A stretch of DNA of 32,170 nucleotides from an uncultured Eubacteriales bacterium. Its GTDB lineage: Bacteria > Bacillota > Clostridia > Oscillospirales > Oscillospiraceae. A model generated the notes under the pieces. That model was not told the origin of the DNA and made no database searches. It was given only the letters and a program-made list of their open reading frames with translations. This document shows, in pieces, positions 15,620 through 23,778 of this stretch (positions within the stretch are counted from its first letter, which is position 1; each line of letters opens with the position of its first letter). The translations under genes and the position numbers were made by a program. The stretch lies in contig URLO01000021.1 in NCBI GenBank assembly GCA_900548625.1, forward strand, positions 1 to 32,170, given 5' to 3'.

Positions 15620-18600
15620 ATGGAGGAGGCAAAACGCTGCCCGCACTGCCTGGCGGAAAACACGCCGGACGCGGCAATATGCACGCGCTGCGGCGCGGAG
15701 ATGGACGCGCAGAACGCGCCGCACCAGCTTCCGGTGGGTGCGCTGCTGGCCGGACGCTATCGCGTCGGCTGCTGCATCGGAGAGGGCGGCTTCGGCATCA
15801 CCTACGCCGGGTGGGACGAGACGCTCGACATGAAGGTTGCCGTCAAGGAATACTATCCTGCCGGAAACGTCAACCGCTACAACACACAGTCGCTCTCTGT
15901 TGAGCCGACGAATGCGGAGAGCGGCGCTTTTTTCGAGCACGGCCGCACGCGCTTTCTGGACGAGGCGCGGACGCTGGCGAAATTTGCGTACTCGGCGAAC
16001 ATCGTCGGCGTGCGCGACTGCTTTTTTGAAAACAACACCGCCTACATCGTCATGGAATTTCTCGAGGGTGAAAGCCTGAGCCGGTATCTGCGCGAGCACG
16101 GCCCGATGCCGTTTGCGCAGGCGCTTGCGCTGCTCGACCCGGTCATGGCGGCGCTGGAGGGCATTCACGCAAAGGGCCTCATCCATCGCGACATCAGCCC
16201 GTCAAACCTGATGCTTCTGACGGACGGCGGGGTGAAGCTGCTCGATTTCGGGACAGCGCGCGGCGCAAGCCCTGTGGGAGAGCGGAGCCTTTCCGTGGTG
16301 CTCAAGCCCGGCTACGCGCCCGAGGAGCAGTACATCTCACACGGCGCGCAGGGACCGTGGAGCGACGTCTACGCCATGTCCGCCACGCTCTATCGCATGA
16401 TCACCGGCAGAGCGCCGGAAAACGCGCTCAACCGCATGCCGTCAGACCCGCTGCCTGCGCCGAGTGCGCTGGGCGCGGACATTCCGCCGGCGCAGGAGCG
16501 GGCGCTGCTGCACGGTATGGCCGTCCATGCCTCAAGCCGCATCCAAAGCATGGCGGCGCTGCGCGCGGTGCTCCGCGATGGCGAGGCTGCGCCGGTGAAC
16601 GAGCCGGAGGAGGACGAAAAAACGCTCTATAGCCCGCAGGCGGCGAAGTCTGCCGTACCGGAATATACGCCGCGTGCCGTCTCTGCGGAAACCGAGAGGA
16701 CAGAGCGGAAAACGGCTCATGAGCCGGAAAAACCGGCGAGAACCGCCGTGCAGGATGTGCCGCCGCAGCCGGAGGCGGCGGCAGCAGGAACGGTGGGAAC
16801 GCCGCTGGTGCCGAGAGGCGAAAAAAAGAGCCGGGAAATGGCTTCGCACGCAAAGAAAACGGGAAAGAAAAAGAAGAAAACCGGCTGGATCGCGCTGGCG
16901 GTGGTTCTGTGCGCGCTGATTGCAGGCGCGATTGTGTTCTATGACGCCGCCCGCGCGCCGAGGCGGGATGAACTCAGCAAGCGCTATCAGGATCAGACCA
17001 TCACGGCGTCCATGATGAAAACGCTGGCGCGGGACAGAAAAAAGGAGTTTGTCACGTTCAGGGACTGCTCCTTTGAGGACGGGGCGCTGGAGGCGCTGGC
17101 CAAATCCAAATCCGTTCTCACCATTTCATTTGATCAATGCAGCGGCATTGAGACGCTGGCGCCGCTGGCGGAGCTGACGTCGCTGGATACTTTGTATTAT
17201 GATGGGGAAGTCTCCGAAGGCGAACCGGCCGGAACGCTCAACGGCGAGAAAATGTTCCCGGTAGAGATGAACTGCCAGAGTATTGCATTGACCGGATGGA
17301 AGCTGGAAGGCGGACTTTCCTTCCTGAAAAATTTCCAGAATACACAGAGCCTCACATTCATAAGATGCCCCGGCATGGACAGGCTTCCGGAAATGGAGAG
17401 CCTGAAGTCTTTCCGCATATTTCACTGCGATATGAGCGGCTGCGACCTGTCCGCGCTGCAGAAGAGTACGCAGCTGAAAAATGTAATTATGAATGACTGC
17501 AGCCTTAAAAATATTGATTTTCTTGCGGATTGCGGCAACCTTAAGGATCTGGAGCTTGACGAGAATGCAATCACGTCGCTGCGGCCGCTGAGCGGCTGCG
17601 CGAATCTGGAAACACTCTCTGCCAGCTCCAACCAGATCACCTCGCTGGAGGGACTGGAGGACAAAACGCTGCTGTGCACACTACAGCTGAACAACAATCA
17701 GATCAGCGACCTGACGCCACTGACGCATGACACGGAGCTTGGCACGCTGGAACTGGCAAACAACAACGTCTCCGACCTGACGCCGCTGTCGGACATGACG
17801 GAGCTGACATGGCTTGAGCTTCAAAACAATTCTGTCAGCGACCTCCGCCCGCTGGCGGGCAATGAGCGGATGCGTTATATGTATCTGGCAAACAACCAGC
17901 TTACAAGCTTTGACGGCTGTGAAAATATGATTGAGCTCAAAGTAATCCGCGCGGCACACAATCAGATCGAAAATCTGGACGGCCTTGTCAATGTGACGCA
18001 GCTTGAGGATATTTCACTTTCCGACAATAAGCTGACAGACATTTCCCTGCTGGCCAAGAGCGCCGGAAAGCTGGAGTTCGTGGGAATTGACAGCAACGAC
18101 ATCAGCGATATCTCCGCGCTGGCGGGAAATCCGGAAATGGATATTCTGCTGATGGAGAACAACCATATCTCCGATATTTCCGCGCTGGCGGGCATGAGCA
18201 AGCTGAAATATCTCTCGGCTTATCACAATGAGATCACGGACATCACGGTGCTTGGCGACTGCAAGTCGCTGTACTATGTCGATCTCGGTGAGAATCAGAT
18301 CGCGGATATTTCACCGCTGGTCGCCTCGGCGGTCGGCAATCGCATACTGCTGCTGCAGAATAACTGCATTACCGACATTTCCACGCTTTACCGGGATACA
18401 GATTACGTGTATCTTTCGCTGTACGGAAACGCCATCGAGGATTATTCCATTTTGCGGGAGCTGACGAATATCGACTTCATATGGGATACGCTGATCGTTT
18501 CCTGGGAAGAGGACATGAACATCGAGGATATCGGAGCAAGTCCCTACGCACAGAGAATCACTTTTGTGGATACGCCGAAGGACAAGCAGGCAGATATTAT

Positions 18601-18742
18601 CAGGACGTGCAATGAGACGAAAAGGAACCTTGATTTGAGCGGAGCCAATAATAAACCGGCGTTTTTAACCAAAGAAGAGACGGACGCAAAGATCCAGGAA
18701 GTGCGGCAGACGTTCCGAAAGGAACAGAAGGCAGACCGGTAA
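15620..18742 (+). CDS. Zinc ribbon-Ser/Thr kinase-TM-leucine-rich repeat receptor-like protein
   Basis: A 1040-residue transmembrane protein kinase. Residues 7-24 form a zinc ribbon (C7, C10, C21, C24). The kinase domain (about 47-320) has the glycine loop GEGGFG (54-59), K76 in VAVKEYY, the catalytic loop HRDISPSNLM (D191), DFG at 209-211 and APEEQY, so all catalytic residues are present. A disordered, charged Ala/Pro/Glu linker (325-420) ends in a lysine cluster before a single transmembrane segment (422-441). That polarity puts the kinase inside and the C-terminus outside. Residues about 620-960 contain some fifteen 22-residue internalin-like leucine-rich repeats (LxxLxLxxNxISDLTPL). Start is ATG after AAGGAGA. 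Downstream lie an FHA-ABC ATPase and permease, its likely phosphorylation partners (inference). No PP2C phosphatase is adjacent. The ligand is unknown. Confidence 0.92.
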   Translation: MEEAKRCPHCLAENTPDAAICTRCGAEMDAQNAPHQLPVGALLAGRYRVGCCIGEGGFGITYAGWDETLDMKVAVKEYYPAGNVNRYNTQSLSVEPTNAESGAFFEHGRTRFLDEARTLAKFAYSANIVGVRDCFFENNTAYIVMEFLEGESLSRYLREHGPMPFAQALALLDPVMAALEGIHAKGLIHRDISPSNLMLLTDGGVKLLDFGTARGASPVGERSLSVVLKPGYAPEEQYISHGAQGPWSDVYAMSATLYRMITGRAPENALNRMPSDPLPAPSALGADIPPAQERALLHGMAVHASSRIQSMAALRAVLRDGEAAPVNEPEEDEKTLYSPQAAKSAVPEYTPRAVSAETERTERKTAHEPEKPARTAVQDVPPQPEAAAAGTVGTPLVPRGEKKSREMASHAKKTGKKKKKTGWIALAVVLCALIAGAIVFYDAARAPRRDELSKRYQDQTITASMMKTLARDRKKEFVTFRDCSFEDGALEALAKSKSVLTISFDQCSGIETLAPLAELTSLDTLYYDGEVSEGEPAGTLNGEKMFPVEMNCQSIALTGWKLEGGLSFLKNFQNTQSLTFIRCPGMDRLPEMESLKSFRIFHCDMSGCDLSALQKSTQLKNVIMNDCSLKNIDFLADCGNLKDLELDENAITSLRPLSGCANLETLSASSNQITSLEGLEDKTLLCTLQLNNNQISDLTPLTHDTELGTLELANNNVSDLTPLSDMTELTWLELQNNSVSDLRPLAGNERMRYMYLANNQLTSFDGCENMIELKVIRAAHNQIENLDGLVNVTQLEDISLSDNKLTDISLLAKSAGKLEFVGIDSNDISDISALAGNPEMDILLMENNHISDISALAGMSKLKYLSAYHNEITDITVLGDCKSLYYVDLGENQIADISPLVASAVGNRILLLQNNCITDISTLYRDTDYVYLSLYGNAIEDYSILRELTNIDFIWDTLIVSWEEDMNIEDIGASPYAQRITFVDTPKDKQADIIRTCNETKRNLDLSGANNKPAFLTKEETDAKIQEVRQTFRKEQKADR

Positions 18743-18762
18743 ACACGGAAAAGGGAGAAGAA

Positions 18763-20286
18763 ATGGAAGAAAAAACAGTATATCGCGTACCGCAGCGGCG
18801 CGCGCCGAAGCTCTGCGTCTACGCAGGCGGCGCGATGCGCGAGTGGATGCTGGAGGGCACACAGACGCTCGGCCGGACCGTCAGGGCAGCCAAGCCTGCG
18901 CTGGCGCTGCCGCAGCGCGCGGTCTCCCGCGCACACGGCCTGTTCGTGACCGACGCCGGCGGCTGCCGCTATCAGGACGTAGGCAGCACCAACGGCACGC
19001 TGCTCAACGGGGCGATGCTTGCGCCGCGGAGGCCGTATCTGCTGAAGGACGGCGATGTGCTGCGCATCCATGCGGGCGGAGACGAGGCAAACGAGATGGA
19101 CGTGGTGATGATCTACACCACGAGCTGGCACGACGGTACGGTCTGGAAAAAGCAGCCGCTGGACGAGCGTATGGCGGAGATCGTGGTGGGCAGGACGGAG
19201 GGGCTGGCGCTCCATGACGGAGCGGTCTCGCGCCGCCATGCATCGTTCTTCCGCGCGGCGCGCGGCTGGGCGATCATCGACCATGAGAGCCTGAACGGCG
19301 TGACGCGCAACGGCCGCCGCCTGACACAGCCGGAGTATTTGCAGCCGATGGATGTGGTGCGCATTGCGGACTTTGATTTCCTGTTCACGGGCGATGCGCT
19401 CTACTGGCAGGCGGAGGAGCAGCCGGCTCCGGCCGTGATCCCGACCCCGCCTGCGCCGCGAGCCGAGCCGGGGCTGAGCATCGACATTGAGGAGCGGAGC
19501 GTCATCAGCCGCCTGAAAAAGAAGATGCTGCTCAAGGACATCCGGCTCGACATTCCCATGTCCAGCATGGTGCTGATCCTCGGCGGCTCCGGCGCGGGCA
19601 AGACCACGTTTATGAACGCCGTCATGGGCTATGAGCAGGCAAAGGGCACCATCCGCTACCGCGGAACGGATATTTACGAGGAATACGAGCAAATGAAGTA
19701 CGAGATCGGCTATGTCCCACAGCAGGATCTGGTACGGGAAAACGACACGGTCTACGCCACGCTCCGAAACGCCGCCGAGATGCGGATGCCCGCCTCCTGC
19801 AGTGAGGAGGCGTATGCCGCGCGTGTGGACGAGACGCTCCGGGTGATGGGTCTTGAGCGCGAGAAGGACTCCTACGTCGGAAAGCTCAGCGGCGGCCAGC
19901 GCAAGCGGCTGAGCATCGCGGTGGAATACGTCGGCTCGCCGGCGCTGTTCTTCCTTGACGAGCCGGACTCCGGCCTCGACGGGACGATGGCGCGGGCGCT
20001 GATGGAAAATCTGCGCCGGATCGCAGATTCCGGCAAGATCGTCATGGTCATCTCGCACAGCCCCGACCGCGCGTTCGAGCTGTTCGATCAGGTGGTCGTG
20101 CTGGCAAAGGATTCGCGCGACGACTGCGGCCATCTGGTCTTTTCCGGCGCGCCGAAGGACGCCTGCCGCTTCTTCGAGGTAGACAGTCTTGAGAAGATCG
20201 TCCGCCGCATCAACCGCCGCGACGAGGGCGGCGAGGGTCTGGCAGACCGCTATATCCGAAAATTTGAATCAGGAGGCGCGCGATGA
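18763..20286 (+). CDS. Double-FHA ABC transporter ATP-binding protein
   Basis: This is a 507-residue ATPase that should drive the permease encoded next. Two forkhead-associated domains come first: FHA1 (about 35-105; G37-R38, S55, H58 and STNG 75-78) and FHA2 (about 140-208; G143-R144, SRRH 156-159, SLNG 176-179). FHA domains bind phosphothreonine. The ABC domain follows, with Walker A GGSGAGKTT (274-282), signature LSGGQRKRLSIA (375-386) and Walker B LFFLDE (395-400). The KRLSIAxE pattern is that of the ABCG/White class. The start is ATG 20 bases after the kinase stop, with AAAAGGGAG. The stop overlaps the permease start (ATGA). The FHA domains would let the upstream kinase recruit or gate the transporter (inference). 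Confidence 0.92.
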   Translation: MEEKTVYRVPQRRAPKLCVYAGGAMREWMLEGTQTLGRTVRAAKPALALPQRAVSRAHGLFVTDAGGCRYQDVGSTNGTLLNGAMLAPRRPYLLKDGDVLRIHAGGDEANEMDVVMIYTTSWHDGTVWKKQPLDERMAEIVVGRTEGLALHDGAVSRRHASFFRAARGWAIIDHESLNGVTRNGRRLTQPEYLQPMDVVRIADFDFLFTGDALYWQAEEQPAPAVIPTPPAPRAEPGLSIDIEERSVISRLKKKMLLKDIRLDIPMSSMVLILGGSGAGKTTFMNAVMGYEQAKGTIRYRGTDIYEEYEQMKYEIGYVPQQDLVRENDTVYATLRNAAEMRMPASCSEEAYAARVDETLRVMGLEREKDSYVGKLSGGQRKRLSIAVEYVGSPALFFLDEPDSGLDGTMARALMENLRRIADSGKIVMVISHSPDRAFELFDQVVVLAKDSRDDCGHLVFSGAPKDACRFFEVDSLEKIVRRINRRDEGGEGLADRYIRKFESGGAR

Positions 20287-21101
20287 ACGAAAATCGGATC
20301 TCAGCAGGCGGCCAGATACGGATCTACGCCGGAAAGTGCTTCCGCCTGTTCTGGAGCGAGAAGCAGTGGAAAAAGCTCATTTCCACGCTCATCATCATGG
20401 GAATCATTTCTCTGGTCACGGGCGATAAGATGTTCAAGGAGTATCCCGCGACGAAAAACGGCGCGTTCGCTGTGATCTGCGCCTGCATCTGGGTGGGACT
20501 GTTCAATTCCATCCAGTCCATCTGCCGCGAACGCGCGATCATCAAGCGCGAGCACCGGACGGGCCTGCGCCTTCCGTCCTATGTGATGGCGCATGTTTTG
20601 TACGAGCTGGCGCTCTGCGCCATTGAGGCGGTGATCGTGCTGACCATCGTCTTTCTCCGCAATGCCGATCATTTGCCGGACTCCGGCATCATCGGGCCGC
20701 GCGTTGTGGACATGTATATCTCCTTCCTTCTGATTATTTTTGCCTCCGATCTCATTGCCATGCTCGTCTCATGCATCGTGAAAAACGAAAACGAGGCCAT
20801 GACGGTCATGCCGTTCGTGCTGATCGTGCAGCTCGTCATGTCGGGCGCGGTGTTTGAGCTGAGCGGCGTGACGGAGCTGATCTCCAAATTCACCATCAGC
20901 CGCTGGGGGCTCGATGCCATCGGCTCCATCGCCTGCACGACCTTTGCGGTATCCAGCGGCGCGATGTTTGCCGGTGCGGGCGGCTGGAAAAATGAGTCGG
21001 ACAATCTGCTCAAGTGCTGGCTGCTGCTGCTCGCCTTCTGCGCGGCGTATACACTTTTGGCGATGCTGGCGCTCAAGAGCGTAGACCGGGACAAGCGATG
21101 A
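20283..21101 (+). CDS. ABC-2-type permease of the FHA transporter
   Basis: This is the membrane half of the ABC transporter, 272 residues with about six hydrophobic segments: roughly 38-54, 60-78, 103-124, 140-165, 172-195 and a C-terminal one near 245-265. The N-terminal cytoplasmic stretch (RIYAGKCFRLFWSEKQWKKL) precedes the first segment, and the SGAVFELSGVTELISKFTISRWG region resembles the ABCG/ABC-2 extracellular loop and re-entrant part. Its start lies inside the ATPase gene (ATGA overlap), which implies coupled synthesis. In most bacteria with FHA-ABCG transporters the two halves are fused; here they are separate. The transported substrate and direction cannot be read, though ABC-2 permeases are usually exporters. 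Confidence 0.85.
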   Translation: MNENRISAGGQIRIYAGKCFRLFWSEKQWKKLISTLIIMGIISLVTGDKMFKEYPATKNGAFAVICACIWVGLFNSIQSICRERAIIKREHRTGLRLPSYVMAHVLYELALCAIEAVIVLTIVFLRNADHLPDSGIIGPRVVDMYISFLLIIFASDLIAMLVSCIVKNENEAMTVMPFVLIVQLVMSGAVFELSGVTELISKFTISRWGLDAIGSIACTTFAVSSGAMFAGAGGWKNESDNLLKCWLLLLAFCAAYTLLAMLALKSVDRDKR

Positions 21102-21110
21102 GCACAGTCT

Positions 21111-21143
21111 GTGCGGGACGGCCTTCCGTCCCGCACATTTTTA
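21111..21143 (+). terminator. Terminator of the kinase/FHA-ABC operon
   Basis: GTGCGGGACGG (21111-21121) pairs perfectly with CCGTCCCGCAC (21126-21136) across a CCTT loop, followed by ATTTTTATT. This separates the module from thyA. Confidence 0.9.
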
Positions 21144-21174
21144 TTGCAGAGCGGATGCAAAAAGGGAGAAAGTA

Positions 21175-21183
21175 TGTTATACT
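21175..21183 (+). promoter_or_regulatory. Extended -10 promoter element upstream of thyA
   Basis: TGTTATACT is an extended -10 (TG, one base, TATACT at 21178-21183), 31 bases before the thyA start. The matching -35 position holds only ATGCAA, so the extended -10 probably carries the activity. Confidence 0.5.
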
Positions 21184-21214
21184 AAACCCGAATATGCACT
21201 TTGGAGGGAAACGT

Positions 21215-22045
21215 ATGAGCAGAGCGGATGAAATCTATATCCAGACGTGCCGCGACATACTGGAAAACGGCGTCTGGGACACCGACCGGGCGGTGCGGCC
21301 GCACTGGGAGGACGGTGCGCCTGCGCATACCGTCAAGAAATTCTGCGTGGTGAACCGCTATGACCTGCGGGAGGAATTCCCGATCATGACGCTTCGCAGA
21401 ACCTATTACCGCTCCTGTATTCAGGAGCTGCTGTGGATCTGGCAGAAAAAGTCCAACCGCATCAGCGAGCTTGGCAGCCACATCTGGGACAGCTGGGCAC
21501 GTGAGGACGGCACCATCGGCAAGGCCTACGGCTATCAGCTCGGGGTCAAGCACGTCTATCCCGAGGGCATGTTCGATCAGGTCGATCGCGTGCTCTATGC
21601 GCTTCGCCACGATCCGGCATCCCGCCGCATTCTGACGAGCCTCTACAACCACCACGATCTGCATGAGATGGCGCTGGCTCCGTGTGCGTATTCCATGACG
21701 TTCAATGTCAGCGGCAACACGCTGAACGCGATCCTCAACCAGCGCAGTCAGGACATGCTGACGGCAAACAACTGGAATGTGGTGCAGTATGCGGTGCTGG
21801 TGCACATGATGGCGCAGGTCTCCGGGCTGGAGGCGGGCGAGCTGGTACACGTCATCGCCGACTGCCATATCTACGACCGGCATGTGCCGCTGGTGGAAAA
21901 AATGCTGGAAAATCCGAGCTATCCTGCGCCGAAATTCGTGATGGACAAGGCCGTGACGGATTTTTACGACTTTACAGTTGACAGCTTCCGGATGGAGGAC
22001 TACCGCTTTGCGCCGTTTGACGAGAAGATCCCCGTTGCGATTTGA
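21215..22045 (+). CDS. thyA: Thymidylate synthase
   Basis: It methylates dUMP to dTMP using 5,10-methylene-THF and releases dihydrofolate. The 276-residue protein has RRTYYRSCIQELLWIWQ (61-77), the catalytic cysteine C157 in LAPCAYSMTF, NQRSQDMLTANNWNVVQYAVL (about 175-195) and HVIADCHIYDRH (about 209-220). The residue after PC is alanine, not the histidine of the E. coli-type PCH motif; Bacillus subtilis ThyA also lacks that histidine, so this looks like that subgroup (from memory). The start is ATG after TTGGAGGG. The neighbouring dihydrofolate reductase starts nine bases after the stop, giving the classic thyA-folA pair. Confidence 0.93.
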   Translation: MSRADEIYIQTCRDILENGVWDTDRAVRPHWEDGAPAHTVKKFCVVNRYDLREEFPIMTLRRTYYRSCIQELLWIWQKKSNRISELGSHIWDSWAREDGTIGKAYGYQLGVKHVYPEGMFDQVDRVLYALRHDPASRRILTSLYNHHDLHEMALAPCAYSMTFNVSGNTLNAILNQRSQDMLTANNWNVVQYAVLVHMMAQVSGLEAGELVHVIADCHIYDRHVPLVEKMLENPSYPAPKFVMDKAVTDFYDFTVDSFRMEDYRFAPFDEKIPVAI

Positions 22046-22053
22046 GGTGTGAG

Positions 22054-22566
22054 ATGGAACTGATCGTAAATGTGACGAAAAACTGGGGCATCGGCTTTGA
22101 AAACCGGCTGCTGGTCTCCATTTCTGCCGATCTTCGCCGCTTCCGGCAGCTCACCGAGGGAAAGACCGTCATCCTCGGGCGCAAGACGCTGGAGACCTTT
22201 CCTGGCGGAAGGCCGCTCAAAAACCGGCGCAACATCCTCCTGACGGCAAATCCGGCGCTCCGCGTGGACGGAGCGGACATTGTCCATTCGGAGGAGGCGC
22301 TTTTTGCACGTTTGCGCACGCTCCCGCGGGAGACGCTTTGCGTCATCGGCGGCGCGAGCGTTTACCGGATGCTTCTGCCGTACTGCGACGCGGCGCGTGT
22401 GACAAAGACGGAGACCGTGTGTGAGGCAGACGCATTTTTCCCGGATCTTGACGGGATGGAAAACTGGAAGATCACCGAATGCTCCGATGTGCAGGAGGAA
22501 AACGGCATACGATTCCAGTATATTGATTATGTCAACTTAACGCCGCAGGAATTCCCAACGGCGTAA
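22054..22566 (+). CDS. folA: Dihydrofolate reductase
   Basis: It reduces the dihydrofolate made by ThyA to tetrahydrofolate with NADPH. The 170-residue protein has the N-terminal VNVTKNWGIGFENRLL, where GIGFENRL is the substrate loop, then ISADLRRFRQLTEGKTVILG, GRKTLETFPGGRPLKNRRN (NADPH site) and VIGGASVYRMLLPYCD (about 106-121). The start is ATG preceded by TGAGGTG that overlaps the thyA stop; an in-frame TTG at 22042 lacks its own ribosome-binding site. Coupled expression with thyA is expected. Product and length are normal for bacterial DHFR. Confidence 0.93.
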   Translation: MELIVNVTKNWGIGFENRLLVSISADLRRFRQLTEGKTVILGRKTLETFPGGRPLKNRRNILLTANPALRVDGADIVHSEEALFARLRTLPRETLCVIGGASVYRMLLPYCDAARVTKTETVCEADAFFPDLDGMENWKITECSDVQEENGIRFQYIDYVNLTPQEFPTA

Positions 22567-22587
22567 TTCAGAACGAAGGATAGAGAT

Positions 22588-23778
22588 ATGGAACAGAATT
22601 TGACTTTCAGCGACCTTGGGCTTTCAAACGAGATCCTTCAGGCGCTGGAACAGAAGGGATACGGATATCCCACAAGGATCCAGCAGGAGGCGATCCCGCC
22701 GCTGATGGAGTGGAAGGACGTCATCGCAAAGGCGCCCACCGGAACGGGCAAGACCTTTGCCTTCGGCATCCCGATGATCGAGCACATCGACCCCGACGCG
22801 CAGGAGCTTCAGGGGCTTATCCTCGCGCCGACGCGCGAGCTTGCCATCCAGATCGGAGACGAGCTGCGCGGCCTTCTGACGTTTTCCAAGAACATCCGCG
22901 TGGCCGTGGTCTACGGCGGCGCGAAGATCGAGACGCAGATCAAGCAGCTTCAGAAATGCCCGCAGATCGTCGTTGCCACGCCGGGACGGCTCATGGACCA
23001 CTATAAGCGCAAGACGCTCCGGCTCGACAAGATCCGGACGGTCATCCTCGATGAGGCGGACCGTATGCTCGACATGGGCTTTTTCGACGATGTGACGAAG
23101 ATCATTGAAAAGATCAGGAACCGCCGCAACCTCGGCCTGTTCTCCGCGACCATCTCGCAGGAGGTCATGACCGTCTCGTGGATGTATCAGCGCGACGAGG
23201 TCGAGATTACCGTGAAGCCGGACGCGGAAAACCGTCCCGACATCACGCAGTATTCCATCACCGTCTCGCCGCTGGAAAAGATCAGCACGGTCTTGCAGCT
23301 TTTGCGGACGATGGCATTTGAGCGGACGATCATTTTCTGCAACACAAAGGTCATGTGCCAGCACCTCTGCGACGATCTTCGCCGCGCGGGCGTGGCCGTT
23401 GACTGCATCCACGGCGACATCCCGCAGCAAAAGCGCGAAAAGACGATGCGCACCTACAAGGAGGGCAGGCTCCCCGTGCTGATCGCGACGGACGTGGCCT
23501 CCCGCGGCATCGACGTGGACGACGTGGACTGCGTCATCAACTACGACCTGCCGATGGAGAACGAATATTATATCCACCGCATCGGCAGAACGGGTCGCGC
23601 AAAGAAGAAGGGCGTCGCCATTTCGATCATCGGCTCGGTGGCGGAGCAGGCGAAGCTCGACGAGATCGCAAAATATTCGCACTACAGCGTCCAGCGCGTC
23701 AAGTTCCTCGAGGACGGTACGCTGGTCGAGGAGGAGATCAGAAAGCCGAAGCCGGCGCCCCGCCGGAGATTCCGTTGA
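22588..23778 (+). CDS. DEAD-box ATP-dependent RNA helicase
   Basis: This cytoplasmic RNA-unwinding ATPase has 396 residues, essentially the two RecA-like domains only. All standard motifs are visible in order: Q motif (FSDLGLSNEILQAL ... YPTRIQQEAIP), Walker A APTGTGKT (49-56), PTRELA, TPGRL, DEAD at 155-158 in LDEADRMLDMGF, SAT, the second-domain IIFCNTK, ATDVASRGIDVD and HRIGRTGRAKKKG. The short basic tail (RKPKPAPRRRFR) replaces the long C-terminal extension of CsdA/DeaD types. The closest functional guess is a CshA/RhlE-like role in ribosome assembly or mRNA decay. The start is ATG after GAAGGA. Its stop overlaps the start of the DprA-like gene. Confidence 0.93.
   Translation: MEQNLTFSDLGLSNEILQALEQKGYGYPTRIQQEAIPPLMEWKDVIAKAPTGTGKTFAFGIPMIEHIDPDAQELQGLILAPTRELAIQIGDELRGLLTFSKNIRVAVVYGGAKIETQIKQLQKCPQIVVATPGRLMDHYKRKTLRLDKIRTVILDEADRMLDMGFFDDVTKIIEKIRNRRNLGLFSATISQEVMTVSWMYQRDEVEITVKPDAENRPDITQYSITVSPLEKISTVLQLLRTMAFERTIIFCNTKVMCQHLCDDLRRAGVAVDCIHGDIPQQKREKTMRTYKEGRLPVLIATDVASRGIDVDDVDCVINYDLPMENEYYIHRIGRTGRAKKKGVAISIIGSVAEQAKLDEIAKYSHYSVQRVKFLEDGTLVEEEIRKPKPAPRRRFR

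Noticed and set aside
18544..20133. Long minus-strand open frame opposite the kinase end and FHA-ABC gene
   Set aside because: Same shadow pattern; the plus-strand genes have complete motifs and ribosome-binding sites.
22540..22564. ACGCCG/CGGCGT hairpin at the end of folA as a terminator
   Set aside because: Only six base pairs with a long loop and no T run; it overlaps the stop codon.
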